Origin: Dehalococcoidia bacterium
GTDB taxonomy: Bacteria > Chloroflexota > Dehalococcoidia > Lucifugimonadales > UBA3495
Reading direction: 5' to 3'
Assembly: GCA_022827095.1 (NCBI GenBank)
Contig: JAJDTP010000005.1
Span: 372,001-436,000 of the forward strand
DNA length: 64,000 nt
The notes beneath the pieces are model-generated. The model was not told the DNA's origin. It worked only from the letters and a program-made list of their open reading frames with translations, and did not search any database. A program made the translations under genes and the position numbers. Of this stretch, positions 45,362 to 53,987 are shown piece after piece; position 1 is the first letter of the stretch, and every line of letters starts with the position of its first letter.

Positions 45362-47977
45362 ATGGATTCTTCAGAACGCATCAACGAGCTGAAATCGTTG
45401 CTTGGCCGGCGCATCCTGGTGACGGACGGCGCCATGGGAACCCGGATCCAGGCAAGGGGTCTGGGCCCCGAGGATTTTGGGGGAGAGGAGTACGAGGGCT
45501 GTAACGAGTACCTGAACATAACGCGCCCGGACGTGATCCAAGACATTCATCAGGAATACCTGGATGCTGGCGCGGACATCATACAGACCAATACGTTCGG
45601 CGCAACCGCGCTGGTCCTGGGAGAGTATGACCTGGCGCACGAGGCGCGACGGATCAACCGCGAGGCGGCGGGCATCGCCAGGCGTGCCGCTGACGACGCC
45701 ACGGCGAGAGATCCAGGCAAGCCGCGTTTCGTGTACGGCGCGATGGGTCCGACCACGCGGACCATATCGGTGACGGGCGGCCTGACGTTTGACGAACTGG
45801 CGGCTGATTATCACCAACAGGCTGCCGGGCTCATTGAGGGCGGCGCCGACGTGCTGGTGCTGGAAACGGCTCAGGACACCATCAACATCAAGGCGGGGCT
45901 GGAAGGTATCGACCGGGCGCAAACGGAACTGAACTCGGAAGTTCCGACTGCGATCCAGGGAACCATAGAGCCCATGGGAACGCTGCTGGCCGGCCAGGAC
46001 GCCGAGGCGTTCTACACCTCGCTGGCGCACCGCGACCTTCTCTGGGTGGGCTTCAACTGCGCCACCGGTCCGGAGTTCATGACGGACCACATCCGGACGC
46101 TGCATGAGCTGTCCCGGTTCGGGATAGCCTGTGTGCCCAACGCGGGCCTGCCCGACGAAGACGGAAACTACAACGAAACGCCGGAGATGCTGGCCGGCAC
46201 ACTGGAGCGGTTCGCGTCCAACGGATGGCTGAGCGTGATTGGTGGGTGTTGCGGTACCGGGCCGGAACACGTCCGTCGTCTGGTCGAGGCGGTGTCCGGC
46301 ATGAGTCCAAGGGTCGCGAAGCCGATGCCGGAGACGAGGGTGTCGGGCATCGAGGCCGTCGTGGTCAACGAAGACACCCGTCCAACCGTGGTTGGCGAGC
46401 GCACCAACGTATTGGGCAGCCGCCGCTTCAAGCGGCTGATCGCTGGCGAACGGTTCGAGGAGGCTGCTGAGATCGGCCGGCGACAGGTGCGTAACGGCGC
46501 GCACGTGCTGGACGTGTGCCTGCAGGATCCGGACCGGGACGAGACGGCGGACGTGATCAAATTCCTCGACCAACTCAATCGGCGGGTCAAGGCGCCGATC
46601 ATGATCGATTCGACGGACGCGGCGGTGATCGAGGAGTCGCTGAAACGGCTGCAGGGCAAATCCATCATTAACTCCATCAACCTGGAGGATGGCGAGGAGC
46701 GTTTCCAGCGTGTGGTGCCGCTGGCGCGGCGATACGGAGCCGCGCTGGTTGTGGGTTGCATCGACGATGACCCCCAGCAGGCGCAGGCGATCACGCGGGA
46801 GCGCAAGTTGGAGATCGCCCAACGGTCGCACAAACTTTTGACCGAAAAGTACGGAGTGCCCGCCGAGGACATTATCTTTGATCCGTTGGTATTTCCCGCC
46901 GGAACCGGAGACGAGAACTACGTTGGTTCGGCCGCCGAGACCATAGAGGGAGTGCGGATGATCAAGGAGGCGCTGCCCAGCACCAAGACGGTGCTCGGCA
47001 TTTCCAACGTTTCCTTTGGACTGCCGGCGGCGGGCCGAGAGGTGTTCAACTCGGTGTTCCTGTACCACTGCACCCAGGCCGGGCTCGACATGGCCATTGT
47101 GAACTCGGAAATGATGCAACGGTACGCCAGCATCCCAGAGGAAGAGCGGAAACTGTCCGAAGATCTGATCTGGAACCGGGGAGAGGATCCAGTGGCGGCG
47201 TTTGCGGCGCACTTCCGGGACCGGGCGCCGCGCGCCACCGCGGAAGAGCGGTCCGCGCTACCTTTGGACGAGCGGTTGGCGCAATGCATTATCGAGGGGA
47301 GCAAGGAGGGCCTGGCCGACGACCTGGACTTGGCATTGCAGGAACGGGAACCGCTGGCGATCATCAACGGGCCGCTGATGGCCGGGATGGACGAGGTCGG
47401 GCGCCAGTTCAACGCGAACCAGTTGATCGTCGCAGAGGTGTTGCAGAGCGCCGAAGCCATGAAGTTCGCGGTGGCCCACCTGGAACCGTACATGGAGCGC
47501 ACCGATGCTGCGTCACGGGGGCGCGTCCTGCTGGCGACGGTGAAGGGCGATGTACACGACATCGGCAAGAACCTGGTGGAGATCATCCTGTCCAACAACG
47601 GATACAACGTGATCAACCTGGGGATCAAGGTGGCGGCCCAGGAGTTGATCGCGGGCTACCGGGAGCATCACCCGGACATCATCGGGTTATCGGGGTTGCT
47701 GGTGAAGTCGGCCCAGATGATGGTAGAAACGGTCCAGGATTTCCGCTCGGCCGGCATCGCGGCGCCGGTGCTGGTTGGCGGCGCGGCCCTGTCCAATCGG
47801 TTCACGCGACTGCGGATCGCGCCGGAGTACGACGGGTTGGTGGCGTATTCGCCGGACGCCATGAGCGGGCTCGCGTTGGCTAACGTGATCCAGGACGCCG
47901 ATGAGCGCGAGCGGTTGATTGCTCGGCTGGAGACCGAAAGCGTCGAGTTGGAGCGGGAGACGGCGGCGCGGGCATAA
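45362..47977 (+). CDS. metH: cobalamin-dependent methionine synthase without reactivation domain
   Basis: The 871-aa protein has three of the four MetH modules. The homocysteine-binding barrel (about 1-320) carries the zinc Cys in GFNCATGPEF and GGCCGTGPEHV. The pterin-binding barrel (about 335-600) includes GERTNVLGSRRFKRLI. The cap and B12-binding domains (about 640-871) include H732 in GDVHDIGKNLVEIIL. The SAM reactivation domain, residues about 900-1227 in E. coli, is absent here and is found separately at 48867-49784. It transfers methyl from methyltetrahydrofolate to homocysteine. Confidence 0.95.
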   Translation: MDSSERINELKSLLGRRILVTDGAMGTRIQARGLGPEDFGGEEYEGCNEYLNITRPDVIQDIHQEYLDAGADIIQTNTFGATALVLGEYDLAHEARRINREAAGIARRAADDATARDPGKPRFVYGAMGPTTRTISVTGGLTFDELAADYHQQAAGLIEGGADVLVLETAQDTINIKAGLEGIDRAQTELNSEVPTAIQGTIEPMGTLLAGQDAEAFYTSLAHRDLLWVGFNCATGPEFMTDHIRTLHELSRFGIACVPNAGLPDEDGNYNETPEMLAGTLERFASNGWLSVIGGCCGTGPEHVRRLVEAVSGMSPRVAKPMPETRVSGIEAVVVNEDTRPTVVGERTNVLGSRRFKRLIAGERFEEAAEIGRRQVRNGAHVLDVCLQDPDRDETADVIKFLDQLNRRVKAPIMIDSTDAAVIEESLKRLQGKSIINSINLEDGEERFQRVVPLARRYGAALVVGCIDDDPQQAQAITRERKLEIAQRSHKLLTEKYGVPAEDIIFDPLVFPAGTGDENYVGSAAETIEGVRMIKEALPSTKTVLGISNVSFGLPAAGREVFNSVFLYHCTQAGLDMAIVNSEMMQRYASIPEEERKLSEDLIWNRGEDPVAAFAAHFRDRAPRATAEERSALPLDERLAQCIIEGSKEGLADDLDLALQEREPLAIINGPLMAGMDEVGRQFNANQLIVAEVLQSAEAMKFAVAHLEPYMERTDAASRGRVLLATVKGDVHDIGKNLVEIILSNNGYNVINLGIKVAAQELIAGYREHHPDIIGLSGLLVKSAQMMVETVQDFRSAGIAAPVLVGGAALSNRFTRLRIAPEYDGLVAYSPDAMSGLALANVIQDADERERLIARLETESVELERETAARA

Positions 47978-47980
47978 ACT

Positions 47981-48313
47981 ATGCCGGAAAACGCGCGGCT
48001 GCGTCGGGCTTGGGTAGAGTTTCCTAAAACCGAGCATGGGCGCGGAATTGCGAACCGACATCCGGATATACGTCCAGAATGGATAATGCAGGTCATCGAA
48101 TCCCAGGATGCTTACGAATGGACTGAATACTGGACCACGCCGGACGGAGGGCTGCGGGTCTGGACAATTCGCGTGGGATGGGTAGCCGAGATCGTCAGAT
48201 GGCTTGAAGTCGTACTTGAAGAGTTTTCAGACGGCGACCGGTTCCACACTGCATATCTGCTTCGTCACAGACAGGCAGCGCAGCGACTGCGCGGACGAAC
48301 CAGGAGAAGTTGA
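47981..48313 (+). CDS. small protein within the metH operon, function unknown
   Basis: The 110-aa protein starts three bases after the metH stop. It contains KTEHGRGIANRHPDIRPEWIMQVIESQDAYEWTEYWTTPDGGLRVWTIRVGWVAEIVRWLEVVLEE, then FHTAYLLRHRQAAQRL and an Arg-rich end. The pattern (HPDI...QVIE...RVWTIR..., then LHxAYL) resembles small uncharacterised proteins. It has no clear link to methionine synthesis. Confidence 0.6.
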   Translation: MPENARLRRAWVEFPKTEHGRGIANRHPDIRPEWIMQVIESQDAYEWTEYWTTPDGGLRVWTIRVGWVAEIVRWLEVVLEEFSDGDRFHTAYLLRHRQAAQRLRGRTRRS

Positions 48314-48314
48314 A

Positions 48315-48854
48315 ATGACCGACGCGAAACCCGAGCCGAAATCGAAAGCCGCCCGGCTCGGCGGGCAATGCCTCTGTGGTTGCGGTGAAATCACCATGCC
48401 GAGATACGACTTCCGCCAGGGCCACGATATGCGCGTTAAGGGAATGCTATCCCGTCTGGAGAGAGGCAAGCCGGAGGAGAAATTCCGTCTCCCTGATGTC
48501 CTGGTGGCACGGGCGACCATTGATCCCATGTTCAAGGTACATGGCTACGACGCAGAGACCATCCTCAGGCTGGCGGCAGTAGCGCATTCGGAGTTGAAGC
48601 CGACGGTTTGCTACTACTCTGACACGCAAACGCTGGTCATCGAGAACGGTGCGCGGCGAGCCGAAGGTGAACAAGTAGCCAAAGGCGTCGTGGCGTTCTA
48701 TGCGCAGGAAGAGGGGGGCGAGCTTGATCACGACGTTACGGCGATAACGATAGAAAACGCGGAAGTAACGCTCAAACCCTTTGTGGACGCCATACTGGCA
48801 AAGCACGGCGTGGCGCTCGAACGGCCGGACGCGGAGCAAACGAAAGCGGTGTAA
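48315..48854 (+). CDS. protein with N-terminal Cys-rich GHD motif, function unknown
   Basis: The 179-aa protein (start ATG 48315, CAGGAGAAG upstream) has CLCGCGEITMPRYDFRQGHDMRVKGML near the N-terminus, a CxCGCG plus GHD pattern that could bind zinc. The remainder is alpha/beta with no recognised domain. It lies between the small gene above and the MetH activation gene, with gaps of 1 and 12 bases. Confidence 0.65.
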   Translation: MTDAKPEPKSKAARLGGQCLCGCGEITMPRYDFRQGHDMRVKGMLSRLERGKPEEKFRLPDVLVARATIDPMFKVHGYDAETILRLAAVAHSELKPTVCYYSDTQTLVIENGARRAEGEQVAKGVVAFYAQEEGGELDHDVTAITIENAEVTLKPFVDAILAKHGVALERPDAEQTKAV

Positions 48855-48866
48855 GCCGCGCCGATT

Positions 48867-49784
48867 ATGAATACAGCTGCCAACATCACGTCCGGCGTGA
48901 CCCTGCTGGAAACTTCGCCGCGGCCGCCGGATCTGCGGCTGCACGTCCTTGACGATTACGACCTGGACGAGATTTTCGGGTACATCAACCCGCAAATGCT
49001 TTACGTGCGGCACCTGGGATACCGAGGGCGGTTCTGGGAGGCGCTGCGGGCAGATGAGCCGAAAGCCGTCGAACTGCACCGGCAGGTCCAGAGTGTCGAG
49101 GATGTGATGCTGTCGCGCTCCGACATCAGTGCCCGGGCCGTGTTCAAGTTCTTTCCCTGCCGGTCCGAAGGTCAGTGGCTGATACTTTACGAGTCGGACG
49201 GAACCACCGAGTTGGAGCGGTTCTACTTCGGCCGTCAGCAGGAACGTGAGGGTCTTTGCCTGTCTGACTACGCGCGACCGGTCGGCGACGGGCCGGACGA
49301 TTACGTGGCGATGTTTGCGACGACGGTGGGGCCGGGAATACGAGATCTGTCCGAGCGGTGGAAGAATCAGGGCCGATACCTGGACTCGCACACGTTGCAA
49401 GCGCTGGCAATCGAGTCCGCGGAGGGCTTCGCCGAACTGCTGCACAAGCGGATCCGCACCATGTGGAACATCGGCGAGCCGTCGGGCCTCAAGGTGCGCG
49501 GCGAGGACGAGTTGCGGGACCTTTTCCGCGCCAACTACCGGGGCAAGCGCTACTCGTTCGGGTATCCGGCGTGTCCCCGGTTGGAAGACCAGGAGAAGCT
49601 GTTTGCCCTGCTGGACGTGACGGCGAACATCGGCGTCGAGTTGACGGACGGGTACATGATGGACCCGGAGGGCTCGGTTTCAGCCGTGGTGTTCCACCAT
49701 CCGCAGGCCAAGTACTTCAACCTGGACGAGGCGGATATCGAGAGGCTGGAAGCCGAAATTGCGCAGATGCCGGCGGATCGATAG
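48867..49784 (+). CDS. stand-alone MetH activation domain protein
   Basis: The 305-aa protein corresponds to the C-terminal reactivation domain of MetH. The signature RGKRYSFGYPACPRLEDQEKLFALLDV and the following TDGYMMDPEGSVSAVVFHHPQAKYF match the SAM-binding segment, which in E. coli reads RPAPGYPACPEH (recalled, not aligned here). It would rescue inactive cob(II)alamin MetH by reductive methylation with SAM. It lies in the same run as the truncated MetH, separated by two unrelated genes. Confidence 0.88.
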   Translation: MNTAANITSGVTLLETSPRPPDLRLHVLDDYDLDEIFGYINPQMLYVRHLGYRGRFWEALRADEPKAVELHRQVQSVEDVMLSRSDISARAVFKFFPCRSEGQWLILYESDGTTELERFYFGRQQEREGLCLSDYARPVGDGPDDYVAMFATTVGPGIRDLSERWKNQGRYLDSHTLQALAIESAEGFAELLHKRIRTMWNIGEPSGLKVRGEDELRDLFRANYRGKRYSFGYPACPRLEDQEKLFALLDVTANIGVELTDGYMMDPEGSVSAVVFHHPQAKYFNLDEADIERLEAEIAQMPADR

Positions 49785-49809
49785 GCCATGGTTTTGCGAC
49801 CATACCGTC

Positions 49810-49844
49810 AGCCCGTGGCCCACTCGTATACGGGCTTTATTTTT
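49810..49844 (+). terminator. terminator of the metH operon
   Basis: AGCCCGT pairs with ACGGGCT and is followed by TTATTTTT, 26 bases after the last stop codon. Confidence 0.7.
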
Positions 49845-49910
49845 GCCAGGACCGTCCTGGTGAACTTCACGTTGGAGCCGACCGGGGTACCCTGTGGCGA
49901 GGTGAAGTTT

Positions 49911-50660
49911 CTACTGAGCGGTGAAGCCACCGTCGACGACCAGTTCAGCACCGGTGATGTAGGATGCCTCGTCGCTGGCCAGGAAGAGGACGGCGTAGGC
50001 CACTTCTTCGCGGTTGCCGACGCGTTTCATGGGAATGTTGGCCATCATTGCGTTGCGGGTTTCCGAGTTGGCCGAACCGCCGGCCATGGGCGGCATCAGG
50101 CCGGGATGAACCGAATTGACGCGGATGCCGGCTTCAGCCCAACGAACCGCCGCGGATTTGGTCATCAGGCGGACCGCGCCCTTGGAAGCGTTGTAGCCCA
50201 TGTGGATGAAGTCCTGGCCCACGATGCCGGAAATGGACGAAATGTTGACGATGCTGCCACCGTCGTTACGTTCCATGACGCCGATAGCATGTTTCATGCC
50301 GAGGAATACGCCCTTGGCGTTGATGTTCAGCAAGCGATCCCAGGTAGTAGTGCCCAGGTTGTTCTCCTCGTCGTAACCGGAGATGCCAGCGTTGTTGACC
50401 AGAATGTCCAACCTGCCGTGCCGGCTGACCGTGTCGGCAATGACCTGCTGCCAGTCGTCCTCATCGGTGACGTTGAGATGGACGTACTTGGCGCTGCCGC
50501 CGTTGGATACGATGTCGTCGGCCACCCGCTGGCCGGCGTCGTCGGTAACGTCGCAGACGACAACGGTGGCGCCCTCTTCAGCAAACAGTCGGGCCTCAAC
50601 CTCACCCATGCCGCGAGCGGCTCCTGTGACAATGGCGATTTTGCCTTCCAGCCTGGGCAT
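49911..50660 (-). CDS. SDR family NAD(P)-dependent oxidoreductase
   Basis: The 249-aa classical SDR has VTGAARGMG, NNAGISG, NISSISG, the active-site YNASK and the terminal ITGAELVVDGGFTAQ. It is a close paralogue of the SDR at 6580-7338, judged from shared end and middle motifs. The substrate is not predictable. Its promoter has the same extended -10 sequence as leuC. Confidence 0.92.
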   Translation of the reverse strand: MPRLEGKIAIVTGAARGMGEVEARLFAEEGATVVVCDVTDDAGQRVADDIVSNGGSAKYVHLNVTDEDDWQQVIADTVSRHGRLDILVNNAGISGYDEENNLGTTTWDRLLNINAKGVFLGMKHAIGVMERNDGGSIVNISSISGIVGQDFIHMGYNASKGAVRLMTKSAAVRWAEAGIRVNSVHPGLMPPMAGGSANSETRNAMMANIPMKRVGNREEVAYAVLFLASDEASYITGAELVVDGGFTAQ

Positions 50661-50704
50661 TGCAACTCTCCTGCGGGACTCGTCGAACGAACGGTGCGGG
50701 CCGG

Positions 50705-50713
50705 ATTATAGCA
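50705..50713 (-). promoter_or_regulatory. extended -10 promoter of the SDR gene
   Basis: The minus strand reads TGC-TATAAT, 45 bases before the SDR ATG. The 13-mer GATTATAGCATCG (plus strand) is identical to that upstream of leuC. Confidence 0.55.
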
Positions 50714-50753
50714 TCGGCTCGGGTAGATCCGACCTACTGGACTTGAGGTATAG

Positions 50754-52379
50754 ATGACGACCATCCAGATCACCGAGCCGACGTTGTCCGCCGAACGGTC
50801 CGTCCCTGCGCCCGATGCGCTCGCCAGCCATGCCGGAGGATACGACGGAGCCAGTCCCTCCGGGCATTACACGGCCGTGATCGACGTCGGCTCCGGATCG
50901 GCGCGGGCGGTCGTGATGCAGGTCAACCCGGGCGGTGGTGTTGAGATTGTTGCCCAGCAAAGGGTGACGCTCAACCTGATGAGTCACGTCAGGAGTGACG
51001 GCTATCTGGACGAACAAGGAATGGTCAGCACGCTGGACGCGCTGGAGGATTTCGCACTGGTGGCGCGGGCGTACGGGATTGAAACCATCCACGCCGTGGC
51101 CACCGCCGCGCTGCGCGAGTCGGGCAACGCCGAAACAATCACGGACGCGGCGCGCCAACGGTTCGGCATACCGCTACGAATAATCGACGGTTCCGATGAG
51201 GCGGCCTACTGCTTCGTTGGCGCGATTCACGGTTTGCGGACGAACGATGGACTGCTGGCGGATATCGGCGGCGGCAGCACCGAATTGGTGCGGTTCCGCG
51301 ACCGGGAGCTGGTGTCCAGCATGTCGTTGCCGCTGGGCAGTCTGCGGATCGCCAACCAGTTTGACCTGGGCGGTCGTCCGGCCGCAGGGTCGATGAAGGC
51401 GGCGTACGAGCACGTGCGGACGGTTCTCGGCAACGCTGGGGTTGAGCCGCTTCCCGACGACGCGACTCTGGTGGGATCGGGAGGTTCAGTGCGTCTGCTG
51501 TCTCGGCTGGACCGAGCGCGCGAGCCCTATCCCATCATCAAGTTGCACGGGTATGAAATCCGCGCCTCCGCCTTGGTGGAGCAGATCGAACAGCTGTCTG
51601 CAATGTCGCGGATCGACCGGGCCAGCATACCCGGGATGAATCCGGAGCGCAGTCACTCCATCATCGGCGGCGGTGTGGTGGCCCACGCGTTGATTCAGCA
51701 TCTGGGGACAGACCGTTTGCTGGTGTCCGGTCAGGGGCTGCGCGAAGGGCTGGCACGACACCCGGATCCGCCGTCGGCGTGCGAAAGCGTGCCGCTACCC
51801 GCGCTGGAAACGGTGAGATCGGAATCACTGGCAGATCTGGTGGGTAGATTCGCGCATCGCTTCGGGCAGCGCGGTGAGAGGCGAGCCGAGTTGGCTGAGC
51901 GCATTGCCAAAGCCGTATGGCGCGGGGGCAATCGCCTGATTACCAACTCGCTGTGGTGCGCGGCGCGATTGTTGGACATCGGAAACGCGGTGGATTATTA
52001 CAATCGTCTCAACCGGACTGCGAGTATAATAGTCCGAACCGACCTGCCCGGATTTACCCATGCGGAATCGGCGCAGATCGCGGCCATCCTTTTGGCGGCG
52101 GAGTTTGATACCCTGCCGCGCAGGTTTCGCCAGAGTCGCCTGCTTTGTGACGCGGAACAGCGATTGATTCAGCAAGCGGCCGCGATCCTTGTCGCGGCGG
52201 ACGAATTGGACGGCAGACTGCCTCAGGGAACTGAAGCAAACGCGGTTACAATAAGTCGAGAAAAAGGAACCTGGCGTATCGCGAGTCCCGGTTGGTCGCC
52301 CGTGGCCGCTCCCGGTCTGGCGGCAAGATGGAACAAAGCGTTCGACGAAGACGTGCGAATAGGAAGAGGTGAACCATGA
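50754..52379 (+). CDS. Ppx/GppA family exopolyphosphatase
   Basis: The 541-aa protein has the ASKHA phosphatase core: YTAVIDVGSGSARAVVMQV and LLADIGGGSTELVRF, then a C-terminal helical HD-like domain (about 350-520). Ppx hydrolyses polyphosphate and GppA hydrolyses pppGpp; which one applies is unclear. It overlaps the following kinase gene by four bases (ATGA), implying translational coupling. Confidence 0.88.
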   Translation: MTTIQITEPTLSAERSVPAPDALASHAGGYDGASPSGHYTAVIDVGSGSARAVVMQVNPGGGVEIVAQQRVTLNLMSHVRSDGYLDEQGMVSTLDALEDFALVARAYGIETIHAVATAALRESGNAETITDAARQRFGIPLRIIDGSDEAAYCFVGAIHGLRTNDGLLADIGGGSTELVRFRDRELVSSMSLPLGSLRIANQFDLGGRPAAGSMKAAYEHVRTVLGNAGVEPLPDDATLVGSGGSVRLLSRLDRAREPYPIIKLHGYEIRASALVEQIEQLSAMSRIDRASIPGMNPERSHSIIGGGVVAHALIQHLGTDRLLVSGQGLREGLARHPDPPSACESVPLPALETVRSESLADLVGRFAHRFGQRGERRAELAERIAKAVWRGGNRLITNSLWCAARLLDIGNAVDYYNRLNRTASIIVRTDLPGFTHAESAQIAAILLAAEFDTLPRRFRQSRLLCDAEQRLIQQAAAILVAADELDGRLPQGTEANAVTISREKGTWRIASPGWSPVAAPGLAARWNKAFDEDVRIGRGEP

Positions 52380-53215
52380 CCGTTTTGCAGAAAGAGCACG
52401 CGTACAAGATGGGCGAACGCTACGGACGCCATCCGGACGACGACCAGTATCCCGGCAAACTGATCATCGTGGAGGGAATCGACGGATCGGGCAAGAGCAC
52501 ACAAATCGACCTGCTGGGCAAGTGGCTCAACAGCCAGAACCTGGTCACTGTGTTCACCGAGTGGAACTCGTCGCCCATAGTGCGGCGTACCACCAAGCGG
52601 GGCAAAGTCGAAGAGATGCTGACGCCGATGTCGTTCAGCTTGATCCACGCCGCTGACTTTGCGAGCCGGGTGCACGCGCAGATCCTGCCTGCGCTGCGCG
52701 CCGGGGCGGTGGTATTGGCGGACCGCTACGTGTTCACGGCGTTCGCTCGGGATGCGGCCCGGGGCGTCAACCGGGAATGGCTCCGGCGGGTTTACTCCTT
52801 CGCTGTGCAGCCCTCGCTGGCGCTTTACTTCAAGGTGCCGCTGGACGTATCCATCCACCGGATCACGGTGGGACGTGAGGAACTGGGTTACTACGAATCT
52901 GGCCAGGACATGGGCTTTTCCAGCGATCGGGAGGAGTCATTCCGCATTTTCCAGGGCAAACTTCTTGAGGAATACGACGCCCTGACCGAAGAGTTTGGCC
53001 TGATGACCATCGACGCCACCCAACCCATCGCAGTACAGCAGCAACAGGTGCGGAGGTACGTGGAGCCTTTGCTGGACGACGTGATGAAAATCAGCGGGCA
53101 GAGCGTGCCGGAGGCTTTGGGCCGTTCCGGTCTCACGGGCCGATACATCACCACTCCCATGCGCCGCCGATTGACCGAGCAGGAAGCGCTGGCCGCCGCC
53201 AAGTCCGACGGCTAA
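52376..53215 (+). CDS. thymidylate kinase-like P-loop kinase (first copy)
   Basis: The 279-aa protein has the TMPK fold: P-loop IIVEGIDGSGKST, then VLADRYVFTAFARDAARGV (DR[YH] segment) and a long C-terminal extension (about 220-279). TMPK is usually about 205-215 aa, so this is a longer variant. It could phosphorylate dTMP or another nucleotide or small phosphate acceptor. It overlaps the Ppx/GppA gene. Confidence 0.8.
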   Translation: MTVLQKEHAYKMGERYGRHPDDDQYPGKLIIVEGIDGSGKSTQIDLLGKWLNSQNLVTVFTEWNSSPIVRRTTKRGKVEEMLTPMSFSLIHAADFASRVHAQILPALRAGAVVLADRYVFTAFARDAARGVNREWLRRVYSFAVQPSLALYFKVPLDVSIHRITVGREELGYYESGQDMGFSSDREESFRIFQGKLLEEYDALTEEFGLMTIDATQPIAVQQQQVRRYVEPLLDDVMKISGQSVPEALGRSGLTGRYITTPMRRRLTEQEALAAAKSDG

Positions 53216-53284
53216 CTCGATGCGGCCAGACATTTGCCGTCCAAAACAGCACATCGGAGTGAGTGACAACCGGGAGCGACGACG

Positions 53285-53983
53285 ATGAACGAAGTCAGGT
53301 TCTACGGTCATACCCCGCCGGGCGCCGGTGAGGAAGAGACGCCGGGCCGCTTGGTGGTGGTGGAAGGTACCGACGGGGTGGGCAGGTCGACCCAGATTGC
53401 CATGCTCCGCGAATGGCTGGAAGCTGAAGGATATGCGGTGCTGGTCACTGGGTTCCGGAGGTCGGAACTGGCCGCCAACGGCATCGACCGGGCCATGCGC
53501 GGCAACACGCTGGATCCGCTGACGCTCAACCTCTTCTACGCCACCGATTTCTGGGATCGGATGGAAAAGAACATCGTACCGGCGCTGCGCTCCGGGATGG
53601 TGGCGCTGGTCGACCGCTACATCTTCTCCATCATAGCCAGGGCTCGGGTGCGAGGCGTATCACCCCGCTGGCTCAATGACGTGTTCGAATTCGCCGTTGT
53701 GCCGGACGTTGTCCTGTATCTGGACGTGGACGTGGAGCACCTGGTGCCGCGGGTGCTATCGGTGCGGCAATTGGACCACTGGGAATCGGGCGAGGATTTC
53801 CTGCGCGGCCCCGACCTGTACGAAAACTTCATCCAATACCAATCGGCCCTGATCGACGAGTTCCGTGAACTGGCCAAAGAGCACCAGTTTGTCACTGTGG
53901 ACGGTCGGGGTAGCGTGGGCGACGTATTTCAGGCCTTGCAGACCGAGGTCCGCAAGGCCCTGGAAGGCATGGGAGACTACTAG
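53285..53983 (+). CDS. thymidylate kinase-like protein with Arg in Walker A
   Basis: The 232-aa paralogue has the P-loop VVVEGTDGVGRST, where Arg replaces the invariant Lys of GxxxxGK[ST]. The LVDRYIFSIIARARVRGV segment is retained. Loss of the P-loop Lys normally reduces or abolishes phosphotransfer, so it may be a regulatory partner of the neighbouring copy. It starts 69 bases after the first copy with no terminator between. Confidence 0.8.
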   Translation: MNEVRFYGHTPPGAGEEETPGRLVVVEGTDGVGRSTQIAMLREWLEAEGYAVLVTGFRRSELAANGIDRAMRGNTLDPLTLNLFYATDFWDRMEKNIVPALRSGMVALVDRYIFSIIARARVRGVSPRWLNDVFEFAVVPDVVLYLDVDVEHLVPRVLSVRQLDHWESGEDFLRGPDLYENFIQYQSALIDEFRELAKEHQFVTVDGRGSVGDVFQALQTEVRKALEGMGDY

Positions 53984-53987
53984 AGCG

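Noticed and set aside
45371-47212. 613-aa minus-strand ORF over metH
   Set aside because: Antisense shadow of metH.
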